DNA of 64,000 bases from Amycolatopsis sp. WQ 127309 (GTDB lineage Bacteria > Actinomycetota > Actinomycetes > Mycobacteriales > Pseudonocardiaceae): positions 4,340,001 through 4,404,000 of the forward strand of contig NZ_CP095481.1 of assembly GCF_023023025.1 (NCBI RefSeq), read 5' to 3'. The position numbers and the translations under genes were made by a program. The first letter of the stretch is position 1. Every line of letters begins with the position of its first letter. This document shows positions 25,879 to 34,040 of this stretch, piece by piece. The notes below the pieces were generated by a model. The model was not told the origin of the DNA. It saw only the letters and a program-made list of their open reading frames with translations, and did not search any database.

Positions 25879-27360
25879 TTACGCGGTCTTCGGCAGGAAC
25901 TTGCCGTTCGCGCCGCGGCGTCGCCCGCCCAGCTCGACCGGCTGCAGGTCCCGCCGGTCCACGACGTGCGGCTCGCCGTGCCAAGGGACGACGGTGACCG
26001 AATCGCGGCTGACCCGGACCACGCGGATGACCTTGCGCAGGCGGACGTGCCACTCCTCGGGCGTCTCCGCGGCGTCACGCGACAGCTGGTCGTACACGTC
26101 CAAGGTCGGTTCGAGCGCGTTCAGCTCGGCGTGAGCCGTCGCGATCGCGTCCACGATCGATTCCAGCTTGTGATCAGCGTCACGCTTCGCGGTGATGAAG
26201 TCGTCCTCTGTCATGTCGCCGGACGCGACCAGTCGCGCGGCGGCGCTCCGGCCGGCCACGATGCGCTGCTCGTCCTCGTGCAGCTCAGCGAGCCGCTGGC
26301 CGATGGCCGCGCGTCGCTCGTCGACGTCGCGCGCGTCGGCGGCGACCGCGGCCAGCTCGGTGATCCGTGAGCCGAGCCACAGCCCGACCGCCGTGTCGAT
26401 CATCGCCCGCCGGATCTCGACGCCCGCGCACACGGACTTGCCCTTGTGGAGTCGCTTCGAGCAGCGGGCGTAGCTCGGCTCCTCGTACCGGTTGAGCGAC
26501 AGGTTCGTGCCGCACGTCGCGCACGTTGTGAGCCCGCCTCCGAGCGGCCAGTGGTGCGGCTGACGCGCCTTCGGGTGGACCTTGCTGCGACGCTCCCGCT
26601 CGCGCCGGTACTCGCGCCACAGGGTGTCTGAGACGATCGCGACGTGCGCGCCCTTGACCAACCGGTCGCCGACGGTGATGAACCCGGCAGCGAAGCCCGA
26701 GTCCATCAGCCGGGTGAAGCTGGCCAAGCTGAACAGCTTGCCGCGCGTGGTTCGGAACCCGCGCTCGTTCAGGTCGTCCACGAGTGACCGGTGGCCGGCG
26801 CCGCGGACGTACCGCTGGTAGCAGTCGAGCATCACCGGGCCGTTCGTCTCGTGCGGCGTCGGCGGCGTGTCGCGCACGTCCGAAGGCTCGTAACCCCAGG
26901 GCGTCTGCCCGCCGTGCAGCAGGCCGAGCGCGTTCCGTCGCTCCTTGATCGCCTTCCACGTGCGTGACTTCTCGCGTGAGAACTCGACCGCCACCAGCTT
27001 GTGGATGCCTTGGGTGAACGGGTCATCGCCTTCAGTGACCGAGTCGACCTTACCGCCCGCTCGCTCGATGCGGCGCCAGATCACCGCCTGGTCCAGCTCG
27101 TCACGTGACAATCGGCTGACCCACATCGGCACCACGACGTCGGCCTCGCCGCGCTCGACCCGCTCGATCGTCCGGACGACGCCCGGCCGGTCGACGTACT
27201 CGACGCTGAAGCCGGACATGCCGGAGTCGGACTCGACGCCGACGACCTGGTAGCCCTTGCGCTCGCAGTACTGACGTCCCTGCCGCTCCTGGACTTCGAG
27301 GCTGACCTTCTCCTCGCCGGCCACCGACTCGCGCCGGTACAAGATCGCTCTCTTGGGCAT
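25879..27360 (-). CDS. int: Large serine recombinase (phage integrase)
   Basis: A 493-residue large serine integrase. The catalytic serine is Ser12 in LYRRES, followed by QERQGRQYCERKGYQVVG; the resolvase-type domain continues to about residue 150 (VSRLSRDELDQAV). Next come the recombinase domain (GGQTPWGYEPSD) and a zinc ribbon with Cys pairs (TTCATCG, and later Cys residues around RCSKRLHKGKSVC), then a coiled-coil region. It should integrate the phage by recombining attP and attB without host factors; excision would need a directionality factor that I cannot identify. The stop codon is only 26 bp from the attL arm. Confidence 0.95.
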   Translation of the reverse strand: MPKRAILYRRESVAGEEKVSLEVQERQGRQYCERKGYQVVGVESDSGMSGFSVEYVDRPGVVRTIERVERGEADVVVPMWVSRLSRDELDQAVIWRRIERAGGKVDSVTEGDDPFTQGIHKLVAVEFSREKSRTWKAIKERRNALGLLHGGQTPWGYEPSDVRDTPPTPHETNGPVMLDCYQRYVRGAGHRSLVDDLNERGFRTTRGKLFSLASFTRLMDSGFAAGFITVGDRLVKGAHVAIVSDTLWREYRRERERRSKVHPKARQPHHWPLGGGLTTCATCGTNLSLNRYEEPSYARCSKRLHKGKSVCAGVEIRRAMIDTAVGLWLGSRITELAAVAADARDVDERRAAIGQRLAELHEDEQRIVAGRSAAARLVASGDMTEDDFITAKRDADHKLESIVDAIATAHAELNALEPTLDVYDQLSRDAAETPEEWHVRLRKVIRVVRVSRDSVTVVPWHGEPHVVDRRDLQPVELGGRRRGANGKFLPKTA

Positions 27361-27404
27361 GCTTTCTCCGTGTAGACTCGCTGTGGACGTTGTCGATGCG
27401 GTGC

Positions 27405-27445
27405 GCTAGATTCGTTCTAGCAAAACTGCTACAACCGAATATATA
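27405..27445. promoter_or_regulatory. Candidate operator/promoter region between integrase and early genes
   Basis: Two overlapping inverted repeats occur in an AT-rich patch: GCTAGA-TTCGT-TCTAGC (27405-27421) and TAGCA-AAAC-TGCTA (27418-27431). TATATA at 27440-27445 could be a rightward -10 element. The patch lies between divergent integrase and early genes, so repressor binding here is plausible. Confidence 0.45.
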
Positions 27446-27460
27446 CGAAGACCAGAGGAA

Positions 27461-27502
27461 GAGTCGACCAATGTGTGCGAAAGCGCGCGGTCGGCTCTTT
27501 TT
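27461..27502 (+). terminator. Intrinsic terminator with U-tract in the early leader
   Basis: GAGTCGACC (27461-27469) pairs with GGTCGGCTC (27489-27497) with one G-U pair, followed at once by TTTTT (27498-27502). A U-tract is rare in this GC-rich setting. It sits between the presumed early promoter and the first early gene, so it may work as an attenuator. Confidence 0.6.
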
Positions 27503-27529
27503 GTATTTGTGCTGCCTGGAAATGGAGAA

Positions 27530-27850
27530 ATGCACGTGGAAAAGAACCCTGAGATCTACGTCGTGATCGAGAACGACGAGAGCCCGACGGCGACCGCGGA
27601 CACGTTCGCGCAGCACGTCATCCCGGAGCTCTGGCGTGAGGGATACTTCGTTTACCGGTTCGAGACCGAGCTGTTCCCGTCGCTGAACGGTGACGAGATC
27701 GAGGGAGCGGCGGTGACGGTCGAGCTCGGCTTCGATCGCTTCGAACACGGCACGGATCCGTGGGAGCGTGTCCGCGAGATCTTCACCGATCACACGAACT
27801 GCCACTGCCCGGCGATGAAGGTGCTGGCGACCGAGACGTCAGGGAACTGA
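27530..27850 (+). CDS. Phage early protein of unknown function (106 aa)
   Basis: A 106-residue acidic protein without membrane segments. I do not recognise a family. It is rich in Asp/Glu (for example ENDESPTATADTF and NGDEIEGAAVTVELGFDRFEHG) and ends with a His/Cys cluster TNCHCPAMKV that might bind metal. The ATG at 27530 follows a GGAG site. It is the first rightward gene after the leader terminator and is followed by a hairpin, so it appears to be a single-gene unit, a position often used for anti-repressors, excisionase-like factors or host-takeover proteins. Confidence 0.7.
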   Translation: MHVEKNPEIYVVIENDESPTATADTFAQHVIPELWREGYFVYRFETELFPSLNGDEIEGAAVTVELGFDRFEHGTDPWERVREIFTDHTNCHCPAMKVLATETSGN

Positions 27851-27856
27851 CACAAA

Positions 27857-27903
27857 GGATGCCCGGCGCGCTGAGATCACTTTGCTTGGTGCGCCGGGCA
27901 TCC
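27857..27903 (+). terminator. Hairpin terminator after the first early gene
   Basis: Arms 27857-27869 and 27891-27903 (GGATGCCCGGCGC and its complement) make a perfect 13-bp stem with a 21-nt loop. The arm shares GATGCCCGG with the terminator at 48479-48521. Confidence 0.7.
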
Positions 27904-27927
27904 TCCTATTGAGAGGAGAAGATCAGT

Positions 27928-28122
27928 ATGGAAAAGGACCCCGCAAAGGTGCGAGCCGGTCGCGTCGGCGGCGCGACCAAGGCGCGGAACTACCGGACGC
28001 TCACGTCCGGGAACATCCCCGACTTCATCAAGGTGGAGCGCGCTCACGTCGAGCTGCTGCGCCGTCAGGCGAACGCCGTGGAGATCTACCTCAACGAGCT
28101 GGAAGCCGGCGAGACGCCGTGA
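27928..28122 (+). CDS. Small basic phage protein (64 aa)
   Basis: A 64-residue protein with a basic N-terminus (AKVRAGRVGGATKARNY) and an amphipathic acidic C-terminal helix (ERAHVELLRRQANAVEIYLN). No family is recognised. Size, charge and position near the integrase fit a DNA-binding accessory or recombination directionality factor, but that is only a guess. A strong GAGAGGAGAAG site precedes the ATG. It overlaps the next tiny gene by four bases. Confidence 0.65.
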   Translation: MEKDPAKVRAGRVGGATKARNYRTLTSGNIPDFIKVERAHVELLRRQANAVEIYLNELEAGETP

Positions 28123-28214
28123 ACACCGACGTTGAGACGCGGCTGCGCGAGCTGATCGAGCAGCTGGAGCGGTTCGCGGAGATCATGCGCCGCATGGTGA
28201 CCAGGGAGAGGTGA
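28119..28214 (+). CDS. Tiny coiled-coil phage protein (31 aa)
   Basis: GTG at 28119 overlaps the previous stop (GTGA). The 31 residues (MNTDVETRLRELIEQLERFA, then EIMRRMVTRER) form a single heptad-patterned helix. Translational coupling and clean spacing to the next gene support it as real, although it is very short. Confidence 0.5.
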   Translation: MNTDVETRLRELIEQLERFAEIMRRMVTRER

Positions 28215-28221
28215 ACGTTCG

Positions 28222-28467
28222 ATGATCATCGAGCGGAAGGCTGGCCGAACCGACTCCGGCCTGTGCTGCCCGGACTGCGGGCACGCAACGCTCTGGCAGC
28301 CCGAGGACTTCTCTCCCTGCTACGACCCGTGGTGGTGCCGTGGCTGTCGGCGCTTCTGGCGTCACGGCGAGTATGACCAGTGCGGCTACCTGCCGCTTCA
28401 GCGGCTGGTCGACAACGGGACGATGGCGCGGCCGGTATGTGGCGGGCCGCTGCGGAGGGTGGCGTGA
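28222..28467 (+). CDS. Phage zinc-ribbon protein (81 aa)
   Basis: An 81-residue protein with two Cys pairs, GLCCPDCGHATLW and WWCRGCRRFWRHG, spaced as in a zinc ribbon, plus an isolated Cys near each of QCGYL and PVCGG. Aromatic residues are abundant. It may bind nucleic acid. The family is not recognised. It overlaps the next gene (ATG within the TGATG junction), which suggests coupled translation. Confidence 0.7.
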   Translation: MIIERKAGRTDSGLCCPDCGHATLWQPEDFSPCYDPWWCRGCRRFWRHGEYDQCGYLPLQRLVDNGTMARPVCGGPLRRVA

Positions 28468-28703
28468 TGGCCGGCGAGCTTGACATGGACGAGTTCGAAC
28501 GGCTGGCGACCGAAGCGCTGGAGCGCAATGAGTGCGTGACTCACGAAGATGTCATCTTGATTCCGGACGTGGTCATGATGGAGCTGATGGCAAACGGGCC
28601 GGAAGTCGACGTGCCACGAATGACGTTTTTCCTGCGGCGGCAAGGTGATGAGCGCGCCGTGTATCTGTTTCGCGTGCCGCCGGGATTCACGCTTCCGGCG
28701 TAA
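28467..28703 (+). CDS. Phage early protein of unknown function (78 aa)
   Basis: A 78-residue acidic soluble protein opening MAGELDMDEFERLATEALER. No family is recognised and no motif stands out. Translation is coupled to the zinc-ribbon gene by a TGATG overlap. A hairpin follows 22 bases after the stop, so it closes the 27928-28703 cluster. Confidence 0.65.
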   Translation: MAGELDMDEFERLATEALERNECVTHEDVILIPDVVMMELMANGPEVDVPRMTFFLRRQGDERAVYLFRVPPGFTLPA

Positions 28704-28725
28704 TCTGATCTACGCCCGGAAATGG

Positions 28726-28756
28726 CAGATGCCGCCGTTGCATGCGGCGGCATCTG
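28726..28756 (+). terminator. Hairpin terminator before the replication gene
   Basis: Arms 28726-28737 and 28745-28756 (CAGATGCCGCCG and its complement) form a perfect 12-bp stem with a 7-nt loop. Confidence 0.7.
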
Positions 28757-28794
28757 TCGATTCCTTGAGGTGAACCCCTGGTGAAAGGTTCAGG

Positions 28795-30858
28795 ATGAAT
28801 TCTACCGCAACCACCGGTCTGTACGCAGCCGAGCGGGAACAGCTTTTGCGAGGATATGCGGCACGCGGAATGCGCCTCGTTCCGATCTTCGAGGTTCGAC
28901 CGGACGGCTCGTGCGCCTGCGGTGATCCACACACCGGGCCGAGGTACAAGGTCGGTGACATCGGCAAGCATCCGCGGCTCAAGGAGTGGCCGGCCACCGC
29001 GGTCGCGGACGCCGCACAGCTCGTCGAGTGGCACCGTCAGTGGCCCACGTCGAACTGGGCGTGGGTGCTCGACAACCACTTCGTTGTGGACCTCGACCCA
29101 CGCAACGGCGCCCCGCTGCCGGATGAACTCGACGACGTCGAGCTGGCGCGCATCGTCGGCTGCACGCTGCCGCAGGCGCGACGTCAGCTGACCGGCGGCG
29201 GCGGCCTGCACATCGTGCTCCGCCAGCCGACCGGTGAGCCGATTCACAACGGCAAGCTGTACCGCGATGGCCGGCCGATTCCGGGATTCGACATCAAGGG
29301 CGTGGGCGGCTACGTCCTGGTCGAGCCGTCGAACCACCGGAGCGGCGACTCGTACCGCTGGGTCATCGACGACGGCACCGACGCGATCGCCCCGGCGGAA
29401 CTGGTCGCGTCGACGCACCGGACGCGTGAGACGCCGGACCGGACAGGTGACCCGGCGGACCGCTTCCACTGGGGTGAGTGGGCCGCCGAAGGCAAGACCC
29501 TGATCGGCGGTGGTCAGCGCGAGCATCTGCTACGCGGCGTCGGCGCGATGCTGGAGCGCGGCGACGAGCTGGAGCGCATCATCTTCGAGGCGTTGTCGGT
29601 GGCGCAGACGTACCCGACACTCGATCCCGCGGATCCGTGGTCCGAGGACTACGTCGTGGACTTCTGTCAGAAGCGGGCCAAGGAGTGGGGGTTCGGCCAG
29701 GGGCGTCGGATCCCGCTCGCCGCTCGTGAGTGGCTGGACACGATGGAGGTCGAGGAGGCGCTGCGTCCGGACCTGGAGAAGCGGATCGTCCGTGACCGGG
29801 TGGACGAGCTGTTTCGGCAGTACAAGGCGAGCACGGCCGCGGACGGCTGGATCGACGTCGCCGAGATCGTGGCCGCGGGCGTCGAGCCGCCCGCCCCGCC
29901 GTCGGTCCTCGAGTTCGCCGACGACGCCGCGGTGTCGCTGTTCTACGCAGGCCGGTACAACGCCGTCTTCGGTGACTACAGCGTCGGCAAGTCGCTGCTT
30001 CTGGCGGAGACGCAAGCCCGGTTCATCATGAGCGGCCAGCACGTCGTTCACCTGGAGTACGACAACAACTCACCGGCCGCGGTGGTCTGGCGGCTGTACG
30101 CGGCCGGCGCGACGCCGGAGCAGGTGGCGGAGTTCCTCCACATGCAGGTGAACGTGTCGGAGATCGGAGAGATGGACTTCGAGCCTGCGCTGATGACGCT
30201 GGACTCGGTCAACCCGGCGATCGGCACGTTCGACGTCGACCCGAACAGCAGCTCGCGCGGCGTCGACCTCATGGTCAAGCACCTGATCGAGCCGTTCACC
30301 GAGCGGGGCGCCACGGTCATCTCCCTGGACCACGTCGGCAACGCCAGCCAGGACCGGCCGTCGAACAACCGGCGCAAGCTCCAGGCGGTCCAGGGTGCCG
30401 TGTACAAGCTGGATCGCGAGGGATCGGCCGGCCGCGACGGCGTGAAGTGGATGTCCCGCCTGGTGGTCAAGAAGGACAACCCGGGTCGGCTCGCGGCGTC
30501 GGTGGACGACGTCGCCGGGTTCGCCGTCTTCGACGGCTCGGTGCCCGGTGAGGGCACGGTCCGGACCTCGCTGTGGCGGACGCCGGTCGCCGAGTTGGCC
30601 GCGGCGCACGCGGCAGTTGAGATACCGGCCAAGGATCACGTGCTGAGGATCGTCTCGCAGGTGAGCCAAGGTGGCATCACGGCGCGCGAGGTGTGTAAGA
30701 CGCTGGCTGACGAGGGCATCGACGTCAAGCTCGTGACGGTGCGGCACAAGCTGACCGAGCTGTACGACGAGGGCAAGATCGCCGGTGAGCAGCGCGGTAA
30801 AAGCAAGACGGCGACGTGGCACTACCTCGCCGCAGGCTTGTCCGGGAGCTTGTCCTGA
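28795..30858 (+). CDS. Bifunctional primase-polymerase with RecA-like helicase domain
   Basis: A 687-residue phage replication protein. Residues about 15-215 form a prim-pol domain: GKHPRLKEW, the metal-binding VVDLDPRNG, GGGGLHIVLRQ and GFDIKGVGGYVLVEPS. From about 375 an AAA/RecA-like ATPase follows, with Walker A GDYSVGKS near 392 and Walker B VISLDHVGN. The last 65 residues look like a winged helix (ITAREVCKTLADEGID). It should prime and unwind phage DNA. The repeat-rich region downstream (30837-31020) begins inside its last codons, as for many initiator-origin pairs. Confidence 0.9.
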   Translation: MNSTATTGLYAAEREQLLRGYAARGMRLVPIFEVRPDGSCACGDPHTGPRYKVGDIGKHPRLKEWPATAVADAAQLVEWHRQWPTSNWAWVLDNHFVVDLDPRNGAPLPDELDDVELARIVGCTLPQARRQLTGGGGLHIVLRQPTGEPIHNGKLYRDGRPIPGFDIKGVGGYVLVEPSNHRSGDSYRWVIDDGTDAIAPAELVASTHRTRETPDRTGDPADRFHWGEWAAEGKTLIGGGQREHLLRGVGAMLERGDELERIIFEALSVAQTYPTLDPADPWSEDYVVDFCQKRAKEWGFGQGRRIPLAAREWLDTMEVEEALRPDLEKRIVRDRVDELFRQYKASTAADGWIDVAEIVAAGVEPPAPPSVLEFADDAAVSLFYAGRYNAVFGDYSVGKSLLLAETQARFIMSGQHVVHLEYDNNSPAAVVWRLYAAGATPEQVAEFLHMQVNVSEIGEMDFEPALMTLDSVNPAIGTFDVDPNSSSRGVDLMVKHLIEPFTERGATVISLDHVGNASQDRPSNNRRKLQAVQGAVYKLDREGSAGRDGVKWMSRLVVKKDNPGRLAASVDDVAGFAVFDGSVPGEGTVRTSLWRTPVAELAAAHAAVEIPAKDHVLRIVSQVSQGGITAREVCKTLADEGIDVKLVTVRHKLTELYDEGKIAGEQRGKSKTATWHYLAAGLSGSLS

Positions 30859-31020
30859 AGATCAAATGACCGTCGCTTGTCCGACCTTGTCCGACCTTGT
30901 CCGTGAAGAAAGAAACACCTGGTCAGGCCGCTTGTCCGGGCTTGTCCGGGCTTGTCCGACGCCGGCTTGTTATACCGCCCCCCTCCCTATAGGGGGGCGG
31001 TAGCCGGACAAGCGGACAAG
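30837..31020. other. Candidate phage replication origin: 10-bp iterons and a GC hairpin
   Basis: CTTGTCCG recurs head to tail with an exact 10-bp period in two triplets (30876-30905 and 30931-30960), with more copies at 30837-30844 and, partly, 30849-30855. Two inverted copies CGGACAAG lie at 31005-31020. Between them is a perfect 12-bp stem (30973-30984 with 30991-31002, loop CCCTAT). Iterons on the helical repeat beside a primase-helicase gene suggest an origin; an operator array for a late activator is the alternative. Confidence 0.6.
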
Positions 31021-31053
31021 GTCAATTGAATTGATAGAGAGAAAGGGAACGAC

Positions 31054-31179
31054 ATGCTGAACGGACTTCAGCCGGCTCATCTCGTCGCCGTGGTCGTCGT
31101 CGGACTGGTTGTAGCGGCGGCGGTTGTGGGGACGATCGTCTTCATCGTATGGCTGAGTAGTGGTGGCAACAGGCGGTGA
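31054..31179 (+). CDS. Small single-span membrane protein (41 aa)
   Basis: ATG at 31054 after AAAGGGA encodes 41 residues: MLNGLQPAHL, then one long hydrophobic helix (VAVVVVGLVVAAAVVGTIVF) and a polar tail SSGGNRR. It lies between the putative origin and the terminase genes. It could be a phage membrane protein such as a holin-like or superinfection-exclusion peptide; nothing in the sequence decides this. Confidence 0.6.
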   Translation: MLNGLQPAHLVAVVVVGLVVAAAVVGTIVFIVWLSSGGNRR

Positions 31180-31309
31180 AGATGAGGGCGGGGACGACAC
31201 CCGGCACAAGAAAATAGAAGCTCTAAGTGTCAACGAGTGTGCATCGACGTACGATTTCGCCAACCGTGTAATGCACTGTGCAGTTTAATTGTGTGAATGA
31301 GGCAACACA

Positions 31310-31786
31310 ATGAATGATAAAGTAAATGCGCAGAGCATTATTGTGGCAAATAGACGTGCTCGTGCGTTGTCATTGCGGGTGAAGGGCTGGTCGCTCGCCG
31401 AGATCGGCACCGAGCTGGAGTACGGCGGGCAGCGACCGGACATTCAGGCGGGCGTGGACATCCAGCGCGCGCTCACCGAGTCGCGTGAGGCGCGGCAGGA
31501 CGCGGCCGACTCGTATCGCGAGATGGAGCTGGCCCGTCTCGACTCCTTAATCCTCAAGGTAAACGAGATCCTCGAACGTCGGCACTACATCTACCGCGAG
31601 GGGGAGTGGCTCGCGATCGACGGCGAGAAGGTGATCGACGACGCCATCGCACTGCAGGCGATCGACCGGCTTGAGAAGCTGAGCGCCTCGCGTCGCAAGC
31701 TGCTGGGTCTCGACGCGCCGACAATGGTCCAGACCACGGGCGTACACCTCGTCATTGAAGGTGTAGATATGGATGCATTGTCGTGA
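31310..31786 (+). CDS. terS: Phage terminase small subunit, copy 1
   Basis: A 158-residue protein with an N-terminal helix-turn-helix (RARALSLRVKGWSLAEIGTE) and a helical middle part, the usual layout of small terminase subunits that recognise phage DNA and recruit the ATPase. The first 90 bases, and the leader, are AT-rich, unlike the rest of the phage. It is identical to copy 2 at 31968-32444. Downstream lies a truncated terL start rather than the whole gene. Confidence 0.85.
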   Translation: MNDKVNAQSIIVANRRARALSLRVKGWSLAEIGTELEYGGQRPDIQAGVDIQRALTESREARQDAADSYREMELARLDSLILKVNEILERRHYIYREGEWLAIDGEKVIDDAIALQAIDRLEKLSASRRKLLGLDAPTMVQTTGVHLVIEGVDMDALS

Positions 31787-31878
31787 CCACAAACAATGTC
31801 ATCGACAATGGCACGAACAATGGCTCCAACAATGGAGCACGTGAAAGTTACGAAGAGTTGCGGGTCACTTGCGGCTAG
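31783..31878 (+). pseudogene. Truncated 5' stub of the terminase large subunit gene
   Basis: The GTG at 31783 starts the same Asn-rich N-terminus as real terL (NNVIDNGTNNGSNNG) but the duplication junction brings a TAG at 31876-31878 after 31 codons. It is a by-product of the tandem duplication and not expected to be functional. Confidence 0.85.
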
Positions 31879-31967
31879 CTCTAAGTGTCAACGAGTGTGC
31901 ATCGACGTACGATTTCGCCAACCGTGTAATGCACTGTGCAGTTTAATTGTGTGAATGAGGCAACACA

Positions 31968-32444
31968 ATGAATGATAAAGTAAATGCGCAGAGCATTATT
32001 GTGGCAAATAGACGTGCTCGTGCGTTGTCATTGCGGGTGAAGGGCTGGTCGCTCGCCGAGATCGGCACCGAGCTGGAGTACGGCGGGCAGCGACCGGACA
32101 TTCAGGCGGGCGTGGACATCCAGCGCGCGCTCACCGAGTCGCGTGAGGCGCGGCAGGACGCGGCCGACTCGTATCGCGAGATGGAGCTGGCCCGTCTCGA
32201 CTCCTTAATCCTCAAGGTAAACGAGATCCTCGAACGTCGGCACTACATCTACCGCGAGGGGGAGTGGCTCGCGATCGACGGCGAGAAGGTGATCGACGAC
32301 GCCATCGCACTGCAGGCGATCGACCGGCTTGAGAAGCTGAGCGCCTCGCGTCGCAAGCTGCTGGGTCTCGACGCGCCGACAATGGTCCAGACCACGGGCG
32401 TACACCTCGTCATTGAAGGTGTAGATATGGATGCATTGTCGTGA
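31968..32444 (+). CDS. terS: Phage terminase small subunit, copy 2
   Basis: Identical in sequence to copy 1 (158 residues), with the same AT-rich leader and start. This copy keeps the natural downstream junction: its stop overlaps the GTG of full-length terL by four bases (GTGA), so it is the one translationally coupled to terL. With two copies the small subunit could be overproduced relative to the large one, or one copy may simply be tolerated in the quiescent prophage. Confidence 0.85.
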   Translation: MNDKVNAQSIIVANRRARALSLRVKGWSLAEIGTELEYGGQRPDIQAGVDIQRALTESREARQDAADSYREMELARLDSLILKVNEILERRHYIYREGEWLAIDGEKVIDDAIALQAIDRLEKLSASRRKLLGLDAPTMVQTTGVHLVIEGVDMDALS

Positions 32445-33985
32445 CCACAAACAATGTCATCGACAATGGCACGAACAATGGCTCCAACAATGGAGCACGT
32501 GAAAGTTACGAAGAGTTGCGGGTCACTTGCGGCTTTCCGACCACGGAGCCCACCGACTTCCAGCCAAATTCCGAAGTCAAAGCTAATCCGTCCGCCGAAC
32601 GTGTCCTCCGGCACCGGTACAAGCCGCGCGGCACCGCCCGCGCGCTGTTCCACGAGCGCGCCGGTGAGGTGCTGGTCTCCGGCCCCGCTGGAACCGGCAA
32701 GTCCCGTGCCTGCCTGGAGAAGCTGCTCGCCCTCGCCCTTAAGAACTCGGGCTTCAAGGGCCTGATCATCCGGAAGACGGCCGTCTCCCTGGCCTCCAGT
32801 GCGCTCGCCACGTGGAAGAAGGACGTCGCCGCCGAGGTGATCGCGGCCGGCCTCTGCGTGTACTACGGCGGCTCACGCCAGGAGCCCGCGCAGTACAAGT
32901 TCCACAACGGCTCGTCCGTCGTCATCGGCGGCATGGACAAGCCCACGAAGATCATGTCCACCGAGTACGACGTGATCTACGTGCAGGAGGCGACCGAGCT
33001 CGACATCGAGGACTGGGAGGCGCTGACCACGCGGCTCCGGAACAACCGCATCTCGTTCCAGCAGCTCCTGGCGGACTGCAACCCGGACCGGCCGACGCAC
33101 TGGCTCAAGCAGCGCGCCGACGGCGGCACGACCGTGATGCTCGACTCCCGCCACGAGGACAACCCGACGCTGTTCGACGACGCCGGAACCCTCACCGAGC
33201 GCGGCGGCTCGTACATCGCCAAGCTGGACGCCCTGACCGGCGTGCGGAAGCAACGATTGCGCTACGGGAAGTGGGTCGCCGCGGAGGGCGGCATCTACCA
33301 GGACACGTACAACCCGTTCGTCAACGTGATCAACCGCGCCGACTGGCCACTCAAGCCTCATTGGCGGCGCTTCTGGTCCGTCGACTTCGGGTTCACCAAC
33401 CCGTTCGTGCTCCAGTGCTGGGCGGAGGACGAGGACGGCCGCCTGTACCTGTACCGCGAGCTGTACCGGACGCAGCGGCTGGTGGAGGACCACGCCCGCG
33501 ACATCCTTCGCATCGTCACCCGGCGCGTCCGCGGCGCCAAGGACACCGAGGACGATCCCCTGGCCGCGCTGCTTACGGGCAAGCGGGAGTGGACCGAGCC
33601 GCAGCCGGACGCGATCATCTGCGACCACGACGCCGAGGACCGCGCGACGCTGGAGCGGCACCTCGGCATGGACACCAAGCCCGCGCACAAGGCCGTCTCG
33701 GACGGCATCCAGGCCGTTGCCTCGCGGTTCCGCGTCGCCGACGACGGCCGGCCACGGCTGTACGTGTACCGGAACGCGCTGCACGAGCCTGACCCGCTGC
33801 TCCAAGAGGGCAAGCGACCGCTGTCCACATTGGACGAAATCCCGGGATACGTCTGGGACCAGCGCTCCGGAAAGGCGCTCAAGGAAAGCCCAAGAAAAGA
33901 AGACGATCACGGGTGCGATGCGATGCGCTATATTGTCGCTGACCGCGATATCGGTGGGACGCTGAACGTTCGCAGGCTGCAATAG
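32441..33985 (+). CDS. terL: Phage terminase large subunit
   Basis: A 514-residue DNA-packaging motor. The ATPase has Walker A GPAGTGKSRA near residue 81, Walker B VIYVQEATELDIEDW, and the coupling region DCNPDRPTHW. The C-terminal nuclease shows SVDFGFTNPFVLQCW and AIICDHDAEDRATLE, with HGCDAMRY at the end. The N-terminal 25 residues are Asn/Gly-rich repeats and probably disordered. It cuts concatemers and pumps DNA into proheads together with TerS. Confidence 0.93.
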   Translation: MTTNNVIDNGTNNGSNNGARESYEELRVTCGFPTTEPTDFQPNSEVKANPSAERVLRHRYKPRGTARALFHERAGEVLVSGPAGTGKSRACLEKLLALALKNSGFKGLIIRKTAVSLASSALATWKKDVAAEVIAAGLCVYYGGSRQEPAQYKFHNGSSVVIGGMDKPTKIMSTEYDVIYVQEATELDIEDWEALTTRLRNNRISFQQLLADCNPDRPTHWLKQRADGGTTVMLDSRHEDNPTLFDDAGTLTERGGSYIAKLDALTGVRKQRLRYGKWVAAEGGIYQDTYNPFVNVINRADWPLKPHWRRFWSVDFGFTNPFVLQCWAEDEDGRLYLYRELYRTQRLVEDHARDILRIVTRRVRGAKDTEDDPLAALLTGKREWTEPQPDAIICDHDAEDRATLERHLGMDTKPAHKAVSDGIQAVASRFRVADDGRPRLYVYRNALHEPDPLLQEGKRPLSTLDEIPGYVWDQRSGKALKESPRKEDDHGCDAMRYIVADRDIGGTLNVRRLQ

Positions 33986-34040
33986 ATGCCATTGTTTTAA
34001 TTCTCTCTCGAATTTCCGAGTTAATTCCTAGGTGGCCTCA

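Larger units (their letters stand above)
31219..32534. repeat. Perfect 658-bp tandem duplication
   Basis: Bases 31219-31876 are repeated immediately at 31877-32534. The two units look identical on reading, with flanking bases differing at each edge, so no microhomology is evident at the junction. Each unit holds the terS leader, the whole terS gene and the first 92 bp of terL. Identity implies a recent event or an assembly artefact. Confidence 0.9.

Noticed and set aside
30876..30960. CRISPR array
   Set aside because: Repeats are 8-10 bp without spacers of regular length and no cas genes are near; an iteron array fits better.
31783..31878. Functional short gene downstream of terS copy 1
   Set aside because: It is the duplicated 5' end of terL cut off by the duplication junction.
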